From Lentzea cavernae (GTDB taxonomy: Bacteria > Actinomycetota > Actinomycetes > Mycobacteriales > Pseudonocardiaceae): a DNA stretch of 64,000 bases. The DNA lies in the NCBI RefSeq assembly GCF_014653695.1, contig NZ_BNAR01000003.1, positions 1 to 64,000 of the forward strand, given 5' to 3'. The position numbers and the translations under genes were made by a program. This document shows positions 1 to 7,731 of the stretch, in pieces. The notes under the pieces were generated by a model, which did not search any database, was not told the DNA's origin, and saw only the letters and a list, made by a program, of their open reading frames with translations. The first letter of the stretch is position 1; every line of letters begins with the position of its first letter.

Positions 1-4
1 TCTC

Positions 5-28
5 CCCTGACAACAACCGTTGTCAGGG
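5..28. promoter_or_regulatory. Perfect 10-bp inverted repeat, candidate operator
   Basis: CCCTGACAAC and its exact reverse complement GTTGTCAGGG are separated by AACC. The TGACAAC-N4-GTTGTCA core has the size and symmetry of a dimeric repressor operator. No U-tract follows on either strand, so an intrinsic terminator is less likely. The gene it would control lies beyond the left edge of the window. Confidence 0.45.
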
Positions 29-230
29 ATCAAGGTGTCCGAGCCTCGGGGACAACTCCACGCTTTTCGTCCGCTTGACACCCTTCCTCAGGTGTGGCCC
101 GCTCTTGGTGCGGCTTGTGATGGGACCCCACCGCCGACCGCACCCGACTAAGCAACAGGCAGCCGCCCAACGCAACAGGCGTGCCATCAACCCACGAACG
201 GCGCTGGCCCCCATCTCAGATTGCCGGGGT

Positions 231-247
231 CTGGGGCAGAGCCCCAG
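231..247. repeat. CTGGGGC hairpin (GC-rich repeat family member)
   Basis: The seven-base arms CTGGGGC and GCCCCAG flank the loop AGA, within a wider GGGGTCTGGGG context. A near copy with eight-base arms occurs at 20776-20794. It lies downstream of the minus-strand SDR gene and may serve as a weak terminator or belong to a dispersed actinomycete hairpin repeat. Confidence 0.5.
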
Positions 248-304
248 GGGAACCACCAAACAGCAACCCGCCAACGCAAACCAGCCACCTACGGACCAGA
301 AGCG

Positions 305-961
305 TCAGAGAACAGCCCGAACCGCCTCACCAACAGGCGTCTCCCCATTGGTCACTTCCAACGTCTTCCCCACAGTCCCAGGCGTCGAAAGCAACTCCAC
401 CAACACAGCCGCAACATCAGCCCGAGTGACCGAAGCCCGAGGCAACCGAGGCGCACCAAGCGTCACAAGCCCAGTAGGAGCATCGTTGACCAACGGCCCA
501 GGCCGCAAAATCGTCCAATCCAGATCCCGCGACCGCAGATCCTCCTCAGCCAACTTCTTGGCCTTCAGGTACACCGCGAACTCAGGATCGACAGAGGCAG
601 AATCAGCAGCCTCGATCCCCACGGTCGAAACCTGGAGAACCCGCCGCACCCCCGCCTCCACACAAGCAGAGGCGAACAGAGCAGCGGCCCCGTAGTCCAC
701 GGTGTCCTTGCGGGCGGCGCCAGATCCGGCGCCGGCACCAGCGGCGAACACTGCCGCGTCCGCGCCGTTCAAATACGAGGCGACCGAGTCCAGATCAGCG
801 GACTCCAGGTCGCACAACACCGGAACGGCTCCGGCTTCCTGCACGTCACCGAAGTGATCGGGATTGCGTACCAGCGCGGTGGCGGCGTCTCCACGGGTGG
901 CCAGCTGCTGCTCGAGAAGCAGCGCGATCTGCCCGTGTCCGCCGGCTATGACTACTCGCAT
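305..961 (-). CDS. NAD(P)-binding atypical SDR family oxidoreductase
   Basis: The 218-residue protein starts at ATG 961. A glycine-rich nucleotide-binding motif, GGHGQIA, sits at residues 7-13. A YLKAKKLAE segment in the middle matches the Tyr-x-x-x-Lys site of atypical/extended short-chain dehydrogenases of the NAD(P)H-binding (NmrA/SDR_a5) type. The length is typical for stand-alone atypical SDRs. The substrate cannot be read from sequence. The likely ribosome-binding site is weak. It is followed 45 bp upstream by an unrelated unknown gene on the same strand. Family assignment is firm; the reaction is unknown. Confidence 0.85.
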   Translation of the reverse strand: MRVVIAGGHGQIALLLEQQLATRGDAATALVRNPDHFGDVQEAGAVPVLCDLESADLDSVASYLNGADAAVFAAGAGAGSGAARKDTVDYGAAALFASACVEAGVRRVLQVSTVGIEAADSASVDPEFAVYLKAKKLAEEDLRSRDLDWTILRPGPLVNDAPTGLVTLGAPRLPRASVTRADVAAVLVELLSTPGTVGKTLEVTNGETPVGEAVRAVL

Positions 962-1006
962 GTCCCGACCGTAGATCAGTGCGCCGTGCCCAGCATGACA
1001 CGTGGT

Positions 1007-1624
1007 TCAGGAGGCGGTGGCGAGGACCTGCTCGTAGACCAGTTCGTTGACCCAGCGGGTGATGGCGGTGTCCTCGGCGGGGACACTCTCCTGGCGGCCG
1101 GACACGTCGACCGAGAGGTCCTTGTCGTCGTCGGCCAGCAGGACCGAGACGCCGTAGCGGCGGACGCGCGGCAGGCAGTTCGCGAGGTAGTCGTGCGAGA
1201 AGGCGACCGACTCGGGCAGGACGGCCGCGGCGTTGCCGTAGCGGGCGAAGGGGACGGCGGAGGCCAGTGCGGTGCGCCAGTGGCGGGCGACGGCCAGGAC
1301 GCCGACGATCTTCACGGCGGCGGGGGGAACGCGGCCTTCCATCTCCGGCCACACCCAGGTGGAGACGGTGGTCTTGTCGGCCTCGGGGCCCGCACCCACG
1401 CACACGCGCTCGGCGTGGGCGTCGGCCAGGAGCTCGGCCACCACGACGACCTTGCGGCCCATCAGGACCATTTCGGGGAGAACCACGCCGTGCCAGCCGA
1501 GGCGGATCGCCGCAGCGGCTGCCAACTCCTCGACGGACGCGGGCAGTTCCGGAACCGGGACCGGGGTGGTCGACAGACCGTTCGAGCTGTCGAGTGCCGC
1601 GATCCTTGCTGGGGTGCTGCTCAC
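1007..1624 (-). CDS. Hypothetical protein, 205 aa
   Basis: The GTG start at 1624 is preceded by a good GAGGAGG ribosome-binding site. The protein is soluble, has no signal peptide or membrane segment, and is rich in Ala/Val/Glu. I do not recognise a domain. It contains a conserved-looking central stretch with Trp residues (VSTWVWPEME) and an acidic C-terminal third. It sits between an SDR gene and a quinone oxidoreductase gene, all minus, with 45 bp and 315 bp gaps, so an operon with the SDR is possible. Coding potential is supported by the strong Shine-Dalgarno sequence and GC3 bias rather than by homology. Confidence 0.7.
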   Translation of the reverse strand: MSSTPARIAALDSSNGLSTTPVPVPELPASVEELAAAAAIRLGWHGVVLPEMVLMGRKVVVVAELLADAHAERVCVGAGPEADKTTVSTWVWPEMEGRVPPAAVKIVGVLAVARHWRTALASAVPFARYGNAAAVLPESVAFSHDYLANCLPRVRRYGVSVLLADDDKDLSVDVSGRQESVPAEDTAITRWVNELVYEQVLATAS

Positions 1625-1939
1625 GCCAGTGCCTCCTCGTCACCCGCGGCGGGAGATCCGCCGCGTTTCGACTCGTGCTCTGGATAAGAATTAGCAGGAA
1701 GCGCGCGGCCCGCCCCCAGGTCACAGGACCCCCTGCGATCGACGGCGCGGACCGGTCGGTGACCGGTCGAGGAGTGGTGAGGGGAGTTCGGTCCTACGGT
1801 GCTGCCGTCTGGGTGACGTTAATCCGTATGGACGCACCAAAAGACCTGCTCAAAGTGGGTGCGCCAGGCGTGGCGGCGAAATGCCGGTGAGCGGCGCCGT
1901 TCGCCGTCCGGCGACCGTTCACCGCGCCAGAACGACCAC
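1625..1939. other. Intergenic region with tandem GACCGGTC palindromes
   Basis: This 315-bp gap holds the promoter side of the minus-strand unknown gene. GACCGGTC occurs at 1750-1757 and again at 1761-1768, two perfect 8-bp palindromes three bases apart, which could be an operator. CGGTGAGCGG at 1884-1893 pairs (one wobble) with CCGTTCACCG at 1915-1924, possibly ending the quinone oxidoreductase transcript. No gene is seen. Confidence 0.45.
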
Positions 1940-2752
1940 CTACATGACGATCACTGTTTTGCCGGGGCCGTGACCTGCGAAAACATCAACAGCGCCGCGC
2001 AACGGCAGACGGCGCGAAATGGGTACTTCCAGGTCACCGGCCTGCACCAACGACGTGAGGCGCACCAACGCCTCACGCGACCCCTTCAGACCGAAGTTCT
2101 GCGCAGGATCACTGGAGACGTAGTTGGTGTTGAAGGCCAACGGCGCGTAGCGCGCGTTCGCCTCGAACGACGAACGGTCGGCGCTGACGAGGTCGATGAG
2201 CGCGTCCGCCTCCACGAGGGAGTCGCCGCGACCGACGGGGATGACGCGCTTGCCGGCCGCACGCGCGATCTGGACGGCGAACGACCCGACGCCGCCGGAC
2301 GCACCGACGATCAGGACGGAGCGAGCGGCACCGAGCGACTCGACCAACTGCAAAGCCGTCATGCCCGCGGTGGGCAATGCGGCGGCGACGGCGGGATCCA
2401 TGTCTTCCGGCAACGGTGCCAATGGGTTGGTGGCCGGAACTGTGACGTACTCGGCGTATGTTCCGCCGCCGACGGGACGCCGGAAGAACGTGCCGAAAAT
2501 CCTCTCTCCGGAACCTTCCACCACTCCTGCACCATCAGTTCCGGGAACGAGGGGGAACTGATGTGGAGCGGAGTCCCGCAGCATCCCGTTCACGACTTTG
2601 CGGTCGAACGGGTTCACGCTCGCGGCGAGCAGGCGCACCTTCAGCTCATCAGGGCCCGCCACCGGCTCCGGAACCTCGACCAGCTCGAGCTCCGCGCCGA
2701 ATTCCGCCGCTGCCATCGCCCACATGCCGACCCCCGAACGAGTGACAGACAT
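1940..2752 (-). CDS. Zinc-independent MDR family NADPH:quinone oxidoreductase-like protein
   Basis: This is a medium-chain dehydrogenase/reductase. An N-terminal GroES-like half carries the conserved [13 protein letters not shown] segment, and the Rossmann motif GASGGVG follows in the middle. No zinc-ligand cysteines are visible, which points to the quinone oxidoreductase branch. ATG 2752 is used; ATG 2725, preceded by GGGGGTCGGC, is a plausible alternative and GTG 2782 is unlikely. At about 270 residues it is shorter than the usual 310-330; the shortfall lies after the Rossmann motif, where the second half of the nucleotide-binding domain is compact. It probably reduces a quinone or enone with NADPH. 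Confidence 0.8.
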   Translation of the reverse strand: MSVTRSGVGMWAMAAAEFGAELELVEVPEPVAGPDELKVRLLAASVNPFDRKVVNGMLRDSAPHQFPLVPGTDGAGVVEGSGERIFGTFFRRPVGGGTYAEYVTVPATNPLAPLPEDMDPAVAAALPTAGMTALQLVESLGAARSVLIVGASGGVGSFAVQIARAAGKRVIPVGRGDSLVEADALIDLVSADRSSFEANARYAPLAFNTNYVSSDPAQNFGLKGSREALVRLTSLVQAGDLEVPISRRLPLRGAVDVFAGHGPGKTVIVM

Positions 2753-2791
2753 CACCTGTTGGATCAACGAATCCGATACCACCGATCAACG

Positions 2792-2829
2792 AAAGAACCC
2801 CCCTCGCGATTCCGCGAGGGGGGTTCTTT
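2792..2829 (-). terminator. Strong intrinsic terminator after tRNA-Leu
   Basis: A perfect 17-bp stem (AAAGAACCCCCCTCGCG and its complement) closes a four-base loop, with T-rich ends on both sides. It lies 11 bp beyond the 3' end of the minus-strand tRNA-Leu, so it most likely ends that transcript; the symmetry would also work on the other strand. Confidence 0.85.
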
Positions 2830-2840
2830 CTGTCTTTCGA

Positions 2841-2923
2841 TGGGCAAGGGGGGAGTTGAACCCCCACGTCCTTTCGGACACACGGACCTGAACCGTGCGC
2901 GTCTGCCATTCCGCCACTTGCCC
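2841..2923 (-). tRNA. tRNA-Leu (anticodon CAG)
   Basis: The minus strand folds as an 83-nt class II tRNA. It has the 7-bp acceptor GGGCAAG/CTTGCCC, the D-arm GCGGAATGGCAGACGC, the anticodon loop TTCAGGT, a variable arm GTCCGAAAGGAC-like hairpin and a canonical GGTTCAA T-loop. The discriminator base is A and CCA is not encoded. In this family tRNA-Leu next to fhaA is a conserved landmark. Confidence 0.95.
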
Positions 2924-3049
2924 CTGGAGACGTTGGAAACACTAGCACGCGTCCAAACCAGGTTCCTAATCGCCCCCTGTAGGCCTGGTCGTACCCGGAT
3001 ACGATCGGTGTGGACGCCCGGCCGGGCGGGACGAGCGGAAGGAGTCGAC

Positions 3050-4309
3050 ATGGGCCTGCAACGCTTCGAGCGCAAGCTGGAAGGTCTGGTCGGCAACACC
3101 TTCGCGCGCGTGTTCGGCGGCAGTGTTGTGCCCCAAGAGGTGGCACAGGCACTGCAACGGGAGGGTGACAGCAACATCCGCGAGCTCGCGGGTGGCAGAC
3201 TGCTAGCCCCCAACCACTACAAGGTGCTGCTCGGAGCTCAGGACCACGAACGACTTGCGGGCGACGAGCAGGATGAACTACGCATCACACAGCTTCTCGC
3301 AGAGGGCCTGCGGGAGCACCTGGCCGAGTCCGGATGGGATACCTATGGTGACGTCGTAGTCTCCCTGGAGCGCTCCGAGGCGCTGCACACCGGACAGTTC
3401 CGAACCAGCTCGTCCGTCGACCCCGACGTGAAAGCGGCCAGCCGACGGTCAGCACCACCTCGCACCGCAGGAGACCGATCCATGAGCCAGCCACCCGGCT
3501 ACGGACAAGGACAGGGCCAGCCCGCCCAGGACCCTTATGGTCAGGGCGGCTACGGCCAGCAGGGCTACGACCAGCAGCAGCAGGGCTATGACCAGCAAGG
3601 TTATGGCCAGCAGGGTTACGGCCAGCAACAGGACCAGGGCTACGGCCAGCAGGGTTACGGCCAGCAGCAGGGCTACGACCAGGGTTACGGCGGCGGCCAG
3701 CAGGGCGGCGGCTACGACCAGGGTTACGGCCAGCAGCAGGGCTACGGCCAGCAGGGCTACGACCAGGGTTATGGCGGCGGCCAGCAGCAGCAGGGCTACG
3801 ACCAGGGTTACGGCGGCGGCCAGCAGGGCGGCGGCTACGACCAGGGTTATGGCCAGCAGCAGGGCGGCGGTTACGACCAGGGTTACGGTCAGCAGCCGGC
3901 CGGCGGTTACGACCAGGGTTACGGCCAGCAGCAGGGCTACGGCCAGCAGGCAGGCGGCTACGACCAGGGCTACGGCCAGGGCGGATACGCCCCTCCGGCC
4001 ACCCAGGGCGCCAACCGTCAGCTCAACGCGACGCTGCACCTCGACGACGGATCCAACCGGACGTACAACCTGAAGCAGGGTGGAAACGTCGTAGGACGTG
4101 GGCAGGAAGCCGACTTCCGCCTCCCGGACACCGGGGTCTCCAGGCGCCACCTGGAAATCTCGTGGGACGGGCAGAATGCGATGCTCGCTGATCTCGGTTC
4201 GACCAACGGCACCACGGTGAACGGCACGCCAGTGCAGACTTGGCAGCTCGCGGAAGGCGACGTCGTCCGCATCGGCCACTCGTCACTGGTCTTCCGCACC
4301 GCGGGCTAG
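3050..4309 (+). CDS. fhaA: FhaA: DUF3662 and FHA domain-containing protein
   Basis: The 419-aa protein starts at ATG 3050 after GGAAGGAG. Residues 1-120 form the DUF3662/FhaA N-terminal domain ([21 protein letters not shown] start). Residues 150-313 are a Tyr/Gly/Gln/Asp low-complexity linker. Residues about 325-419 are an FHA domain with [17 protein letters not shown] and GSTNGT motifs that bind phosphothreonine. In mycobacteria FhaA is a PknB substrate and scaffold linked to MurJ and PbpA. It heads the operon that ends with pknB. The linker is unusually long and regular here. Confidence 0.95.
   Translation: MGLQRFERKLEGLVGNTFARVFGGSVVPQEVAQALQREGDSNIRELAGGRLLAPNHYKVLLGAQDHERLAGDEQDELRITQLLAEGLREHLAESGWDTYGDVVVSLERSEALHTGQFRTSSSVDPDVKAASRRSAPPRTAGDRSMSQPPGYGQGQGQPAQDPYGQGGYGQQGYDQQQQGYDQQGYGQQGYGQQQDQGYGQQGYGQQQGYDQGYGGGQQGGGYDQGYGQQQGYGQQGYDQGYGGGQQQQGYDQGYGGGQQGGGYDQGYGQQQGGGYDQGYGQQPAGGYDQGYGQQQGYGQQAGGYDQGYGQGGYAPPATQGANRQLNATLHLDDGSNRTYNLKQGGNVVGRGQEADFRLPDTGVSRRHLEISWDGQNAMLADLGSTNGTTVNGTPVQTWQLAEGDVVRIGHSSLVFRTAG
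3497..3988 (+). repeat. [12 protein letters not shown] low-complexity repeat in fhaA
   Basis: These 492 bp encode residues 150-313 of FhaA, made almost only of Gly, Tyr, Gln and Asp with 28 tyrosines. The units [15 protein letters not shown] and [11 protein letters not shown] recur imperfectly. At DNA level the unit GGCTACGACCAGGGTTACGG recurs, with codon variation that keeps the protein pattern, so the region is both a minisatellite and a coding repeat. Confidence 0.95.
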
Positions 4310-4360
4310 AGGTCGACACGGGCGTCGGTAAGCAACTCAAGGCAGGAGCGGTTACAACCG

Positions 4361-4822
4361 GTGCCAGAGCTGGTGATGCAGCTGACCAGAGCGGGCTTTC
4401 TCGTGCTCCTCTGGCTCTTTGTGCTGGCCGCCCTACGTGTGGTCCGCTCTGATCTCTACGCAGCCTCAGGGCTCCGGGCGTCAGGTCTGCCCGGATTCCG
4501 GAGGTCCGAGAAGTCGGCGAGGGGAAGCAAGGCGCCTCGGCAACTCGTGGTCACCCACGGGGCGCTGACGGGCACCCGCATCTCGCTCGACGGCAGGCCG
4601 ATCCTGATCGGCCGCGCTGACGACTCCACTCTCGTCCTGGACGACGACTTCGCGTCGACCAGGCACGCGAGGCTGTCCATGCGCGGTACCGACTGGTACG
4701 TGGAGGACCTCGGCTCCACGAACGGCACCTACCTAGACCGAGCCAAGGTCACCGCACCCCTGCGCGTACCTCTCGGCACCCCGATCCGCATTGGCAAAAC
4801 GGTGATCGAGCTGCGCTCATGA
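4361..4822 (+). CDS. fhaB: FhaB (FipA): membrane-anchored FHA domain protein
   Basis: The 153-aa protein has an N-terminal membrane segment (residues about 9-28, AGFLVLLWLFVLAALRV). Its FHA domain at residues 62-152 carries LIGRADDSTLVL, STRHARLS and LGSTNGTYLDRAKV, the phosphothreonine-binding loops. GTG 4361 is chosen because the MPELVMQLTRAG start matches mycobacterial FhaB. The stop overlaps the pstP ATG by 4 nt. FhaB/FipA links the kinases to cell-division proteins in mycobacteria. Function is inferred from family and synteny. Confidence 0.93.
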   Translation: MPELVMQLTRAGFLVLLWLFVLAALRVVRSDLYAASGLRASGLPGFRRSEKSARGSKAPRQLVVTHGALTGTRISLDGRPILIGRADDSTLVLDDDFASTRHARLSMRGTDWYVEDLGSTNGTYLDRAKVTAPLRVPLGTPIRIGKTVIELRS

Positions 4823-6255
4823 CCTTGGTTCTTCGATACGCGGCCCGCAGCGACAGGGGCCTGGTTCGCGCCAACAACCAGGACTCCGTGTACGCGGGCC
4901 CCCGCCTGCTCGCAGTAGCCGACGGCATGGGTGGCCACGCCGCCGGTGAGGTCGCGAGCAAGGTGGTCATCGCCTCGCTGGCCCACGTCGACGACGACGA
5001 GCCCGGCGACGACCTCCTCGGCAAGCTGCGCGACGCGGTCGCGAGTGGCAACGGCGCCATCTCCGAACTCGTGACGAGCGACCCGGACCTGGAGGGCATG
5101 GGCACCACGCTCACGGCCATCCTGTTCGCGGGCAATCGCCTGGGTCTCGTGCACATCGGCGACTCGCGCGCGTACCTCCTGAGGGAGGGTTCCTTCGCGC
5201 AGATCACGCACGACGACACGTTCGTCCAGTCGTTGATCGACGAGGGCCGGATCACCCCGGACGAGGCCGCCACGCACCCGCAACGCTCGTTGCTGCTGCG
5301 CGCTCTCACGGGGCACGACTTCGAGCCCAGCCTCACGGTGCGCGAAGCCCGCTCCGGCGACCGGTTCCTGCTCTGCTCGGACGGTCTGTCCGGTGTCGTG
5401 AGCCTGGAGACGCTCGACGAGGCGATCCGCATCACCGACCCGCAGGCGTGCGCGGACCGGATGATCGAGCTCGCGCTCAAGGGCGGCGGCCCCGACAACG
5501 TCACGGTGATCGTGGCGGACGTCCAGGACGTCACCTTCGGCGACGACTACCCGATCGTCGGTGGCGCGGCCGGTGACGGCAGCGAGGAGCACAACACCCC
5601 GCCCGACTCCGCGGCGTCCCGTGCGAGCGCGCTCACGCAGCAGCGCCCGCCGATGCCACCGCGGATGGAGGCCCCGCCGCCGCCCCCGCAGGACCCCAAG
5701 CGCAAGAAGCGCAACGCCCTCAAGGCGTTCGCGCTCATCTTCGTGCTGGTCCTGCTGGCCGGTGTCGTGGCGGTCGGCGGCAAGCTGTGGCTCAACACCC
5801 AGTACTACGTCGGCGCCACCGAGGACGGCCAGGTCGCGATCTTCCGCGGCCTCAACGGCTCCGTGCTCGGCTTCAAGCTGTCGTCCAAGATCGAGGACTC
5901 GTGCCCGCCCGGATCCACGGGCTGCACCCCGATCACGCTGAAGGACCTGCAGGAAGCCGGTCGCAAGACCATCACCGCCGGCATCCGCAGCGACAACGGC
6001 CTGGACGGCGCGCGCGCCGCGGTGCGCTTGCTGCGCACCGAGCACATGCTGCCGCTGTGCAAGGACACGTCGTCGACGTCGAGCACCACCACGACGCCGC
6101 CGAGCACCCCGTCCAGCACGCCCAGCAGCACGCCCGGCAGCTCCTCCAGCACGCCGCCCCCCAACGGTTCGGCGAACCCGGAGACCGGTTCCACCGAGCC
6201 TTCGCTCACCCCCTCCCAGCAAAAGCCGGGTGTGGAATGCCGGGAGGGTCCGTAG
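4819..6255 (+). CDS. pstP: PstP: PP2C-family Ser/Thr protein phosphatase
   Basis: The 478-aa protein has a cytoplasmic PP2C domain at residues 1-235. Metal-binding aspartates are visible at D22 (NNQD), D35 (ADGMGGH), D188 (SDGLSG) and D226 (GGPDN). A Pro-rich linker (about 275-295), one membrane segment (about 302-322) and an extracytoplasmic tail ending in a Ser/Thr/Pro-rich stretch follow. PstP is the cognate phosphatase that reverses PknA/PknB phosphorylation. The ATG overlaps fhaB by 4 nt, and rodA follows directly. Confidence 0.96.
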   Translation: MTLVLRYAARSDRGLVRANNQDSVYAGPRLLAVADGMGGHAAGEVASKVVIASLAHVDDDEPGDDLLGKLRDAVASGNGAISELVTSDPDLEGMGTTLTAILFAGNRLGLVHIGDSRAYLLREGSFAQITHDDTFVQSLIDEGRITPDEAATHPQRSLLLRALTGHDFEPSLTVREARSGDRFLLCSDGLSGVVSLETLDEAIRITDPQACADRMIELALKGGGPDNVTVIVADVQDVTFGDDYPIVGGAAGDGSEEHNTPPDSAASRASALTQQRPPMPPRMEAPPPPPQDPKRKKRNALKAFALIFVLVLLAGVVAVGGKLWLNTQYYVGATEDGQVAIFRGLNGSVLGFKLSSKIEDSCPPGSTGCTPITLKDLQEAGRKTITAGIRSDNGLDGARAAVRLLRTEHMLPLCKDTSSTSSTTTTPPSTPSSTPSSTPGSSSSTPPPNGSANPETGSTEPSLTPSQQKPGVECREGP

Positions 6256-6258
6256 TTG

Positions 6259-7731
6259 ATGGGCTCGCCCGCCCCCACCGGGGAAGGCTCACCAGGCGCG
6301 TCGGTGGCGACGAACACGTCGCCAGGGCTGAAGGCGCCGACGCGGCGCGGCACCGAACTGGTGATGCTGTCGTTCGCCGCCGGCCTCGTGACGCTGGCAC
6401 TGATCCTGGTCGAACTGAACCAGGAACGCTCGCTGAGCATGAGGATCCTCTACCTCGGCGTCGCGTACCTGGCGCTCTTCGCCTGCGCTCACCTCGCGGT
6501 GCGCAGGTGGGCGCCGTACGCCGACCCGGCGATCCTCCCGTGCGTCGCGCTGCTCAACGGGCTCGGACTGGTGGTCATCCACCGGATCGACCTGGCGCTC
6601 GAGGGCACCGTCTTCCTCGACGGCTCGACGTGGGACCCGGTGGCGTTCAAGCAGGTCATCTGGACCGGCATCGGGTTGCTGATGTTCGCGGCGACGCTGA
6701 AGTTCCTGCCGGACCACCGGATGCTCGCGCGCTTCGGCTACACGTTCGGCCTCGTCGGACTGGTCGCCCTGCTGCTGCCCGGTGTGCTGCCCGGCTTCAT
6801 CGCGCCGACGATCAACGGCGCGAAGATCTGGCTGCGCATCGGCCCGTTGTCGATCCAGCCGGGTGAGTTCGCCAAGATCCTCCTGATGGTCTTCTTCGCC
6901 GCGTTCCTCGTGTCGAAGCGGGACCTGTTCACAGTGGCCGGCCGCCGTTTCCTCGGCATGGACCTGCCCCGCGCCCGCGACCTGGGCCCGCTGTTCGCGG
7001 CCTGGGGCGTCACGGTCGCGGTCATGGTGCTGCAGAAGGACCTCGGCTCCTCGCTGCTGTTCTTCGGCATCGTGCTCGTGCTGCTCTACGTCGCCACCGA
7101 ACGTGCGGCGTGGGTCGTGCTCGGCCTCGGCCTGTTCTCCGGCGGTGCGATCGTCGCGTGGAAGCTCTTCACGCACGTGCAGCAGCGCGTGGCGAACTGG
7201 CAGGACCCGATCGCGCGCTACGACGTGGTCGGCGGCGGTTACCAGATCTCGCAGTCGCTGTTCGCCCTCGCGACCGGCGGCATCGGCGGTGCCGGGCTCG
7301 GCGCGGGCCGGCCGGAGATGATCCCCGAGGCCAACACCGACTTCATCACCGCCGTGATCGGCGAGGAGCTCGGGTTCGTCGGCTTCGCGGCGCTGCTGCT
7401 GGTCTACATGGTCTTCGCGTTGCGCGGTCTGCGCGGCGCGATCTCGGTGCGCGACAGCTTCGGCAAGCTGCTGGGCGGCGGTCTCGCGTTCGCGGTCTGC
7501 TTCCAGGTGTTCATCGTCGTCGGCGGCATCACCAAGCTGATCCCGATGACGGGCATCACCGCGCCGTTCCTGTCCTACGGCGGTTCGTCGCTCCTCGCGA
7601 ACTACATCCTGGTCGCGTTGCTACTGCGAATTTCTGCGGCGGCGAGGGCTCCTCAGCGGGCCGCGAAGCCGAAACCCCAGCAGCCGGCCATCGCCGACCA
7701 GCACACTGTGATGGTGGAGCGTCCCAAATGA
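6259..7731 (+). CDS. rodA: RodA: SEDS-family peptidoglycan glycosyltransferase
   Basis: The 490-aa polytopic membrane protein is of the FtsW/RodA/SpoVE family, with about 10 or more hydrophobic segments. It carries the conserved GIGGAGLGAGRPE loop and the GITAPFLSYGGSS signature near the C-terminus. It polymerises lipid II glycan strands for elongation with a class B PBP partner, here the next gene. ATG 6259 is used; TTG 6256, directly after the pstP stop, is an alternative that fits the GGAGGG site slightly better. Its stop overlaps the pbpA start. Confidence 0.95.
   Translation: MGSPAPTGEGSPGASVATNTSPGLKAPTRRGTELVMLSFAAGLVTLALILVELNQERSLSMRILYLGVAYLALFACAHLAVRRWAPYADPAILPCVALLNGLGLVVIHRIDLALEGTVFLDGSTWDPVAFKQVIWTGIGLLMFAATLKFLPDHRMLARFGYTFGLVGLVALLLPGVLPGFIAPTINGAKIWLRIGPLSIQPGEFAKILLMVFFAAFLVSKRDLFTVAGRRFLGMDLPRARDLGPLFAAWGVTVAVMVLQKDLGSSLLFFGIVLVLLYVATERAAWVVLGLGLFSGGAIVAWKLFTHVQQRVANWQDPIARYDVVGGGYQISQSLFALATGGIGGAGLGAGRPEMIPEANTDFITAVIGEELGFVGFAALLLVYMVFALRGLRGAISVRDSFGKLLGGGLAFAVCFQVFIVVGGITKLIPMTGITAPFLSYGGSSLLANYILVALLLRISAAARAPQRAAKPKPQQPAIADQHTVMVERPK

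Larger units (their letters stand above)
1..304. other. Intergenic region at the left edge
   Basis: No convincing gene lies here. Open frames cross it on both strands, but they are Arg/Pro/Gln-rich, have no recognisable family features and look like GC-driven open frames. The stretch holds one strong inverted repeat at 5-28 and a smaller GC hairpin at 231-247, both listed separately. The SDR gene ends at 305 on the minus strand, so most of this is its 3' flank. Confidence 0.6.

Noticed and set aside
75..1687. Long plus-strand open frames over the first 1.7 kb
   Set aside because: They are antisense to the SDR and the 205-aa genes, rich in Arg/Pro/Gly, and lack family motifs and ribosome-binding sites; they reflect high GC.
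3497..3988. Tandem repeats that could be taken for a CRISPR array
   Set aside because: Repeats are in frame with fhaA, imperfect and without unique spacers; no cas genes are nearby.
4729..6222. Long minus-strand frame opposite pstP
   Set aside because: Arg/Gly/Val-rich antisense shadow of the clear PP2C gene.
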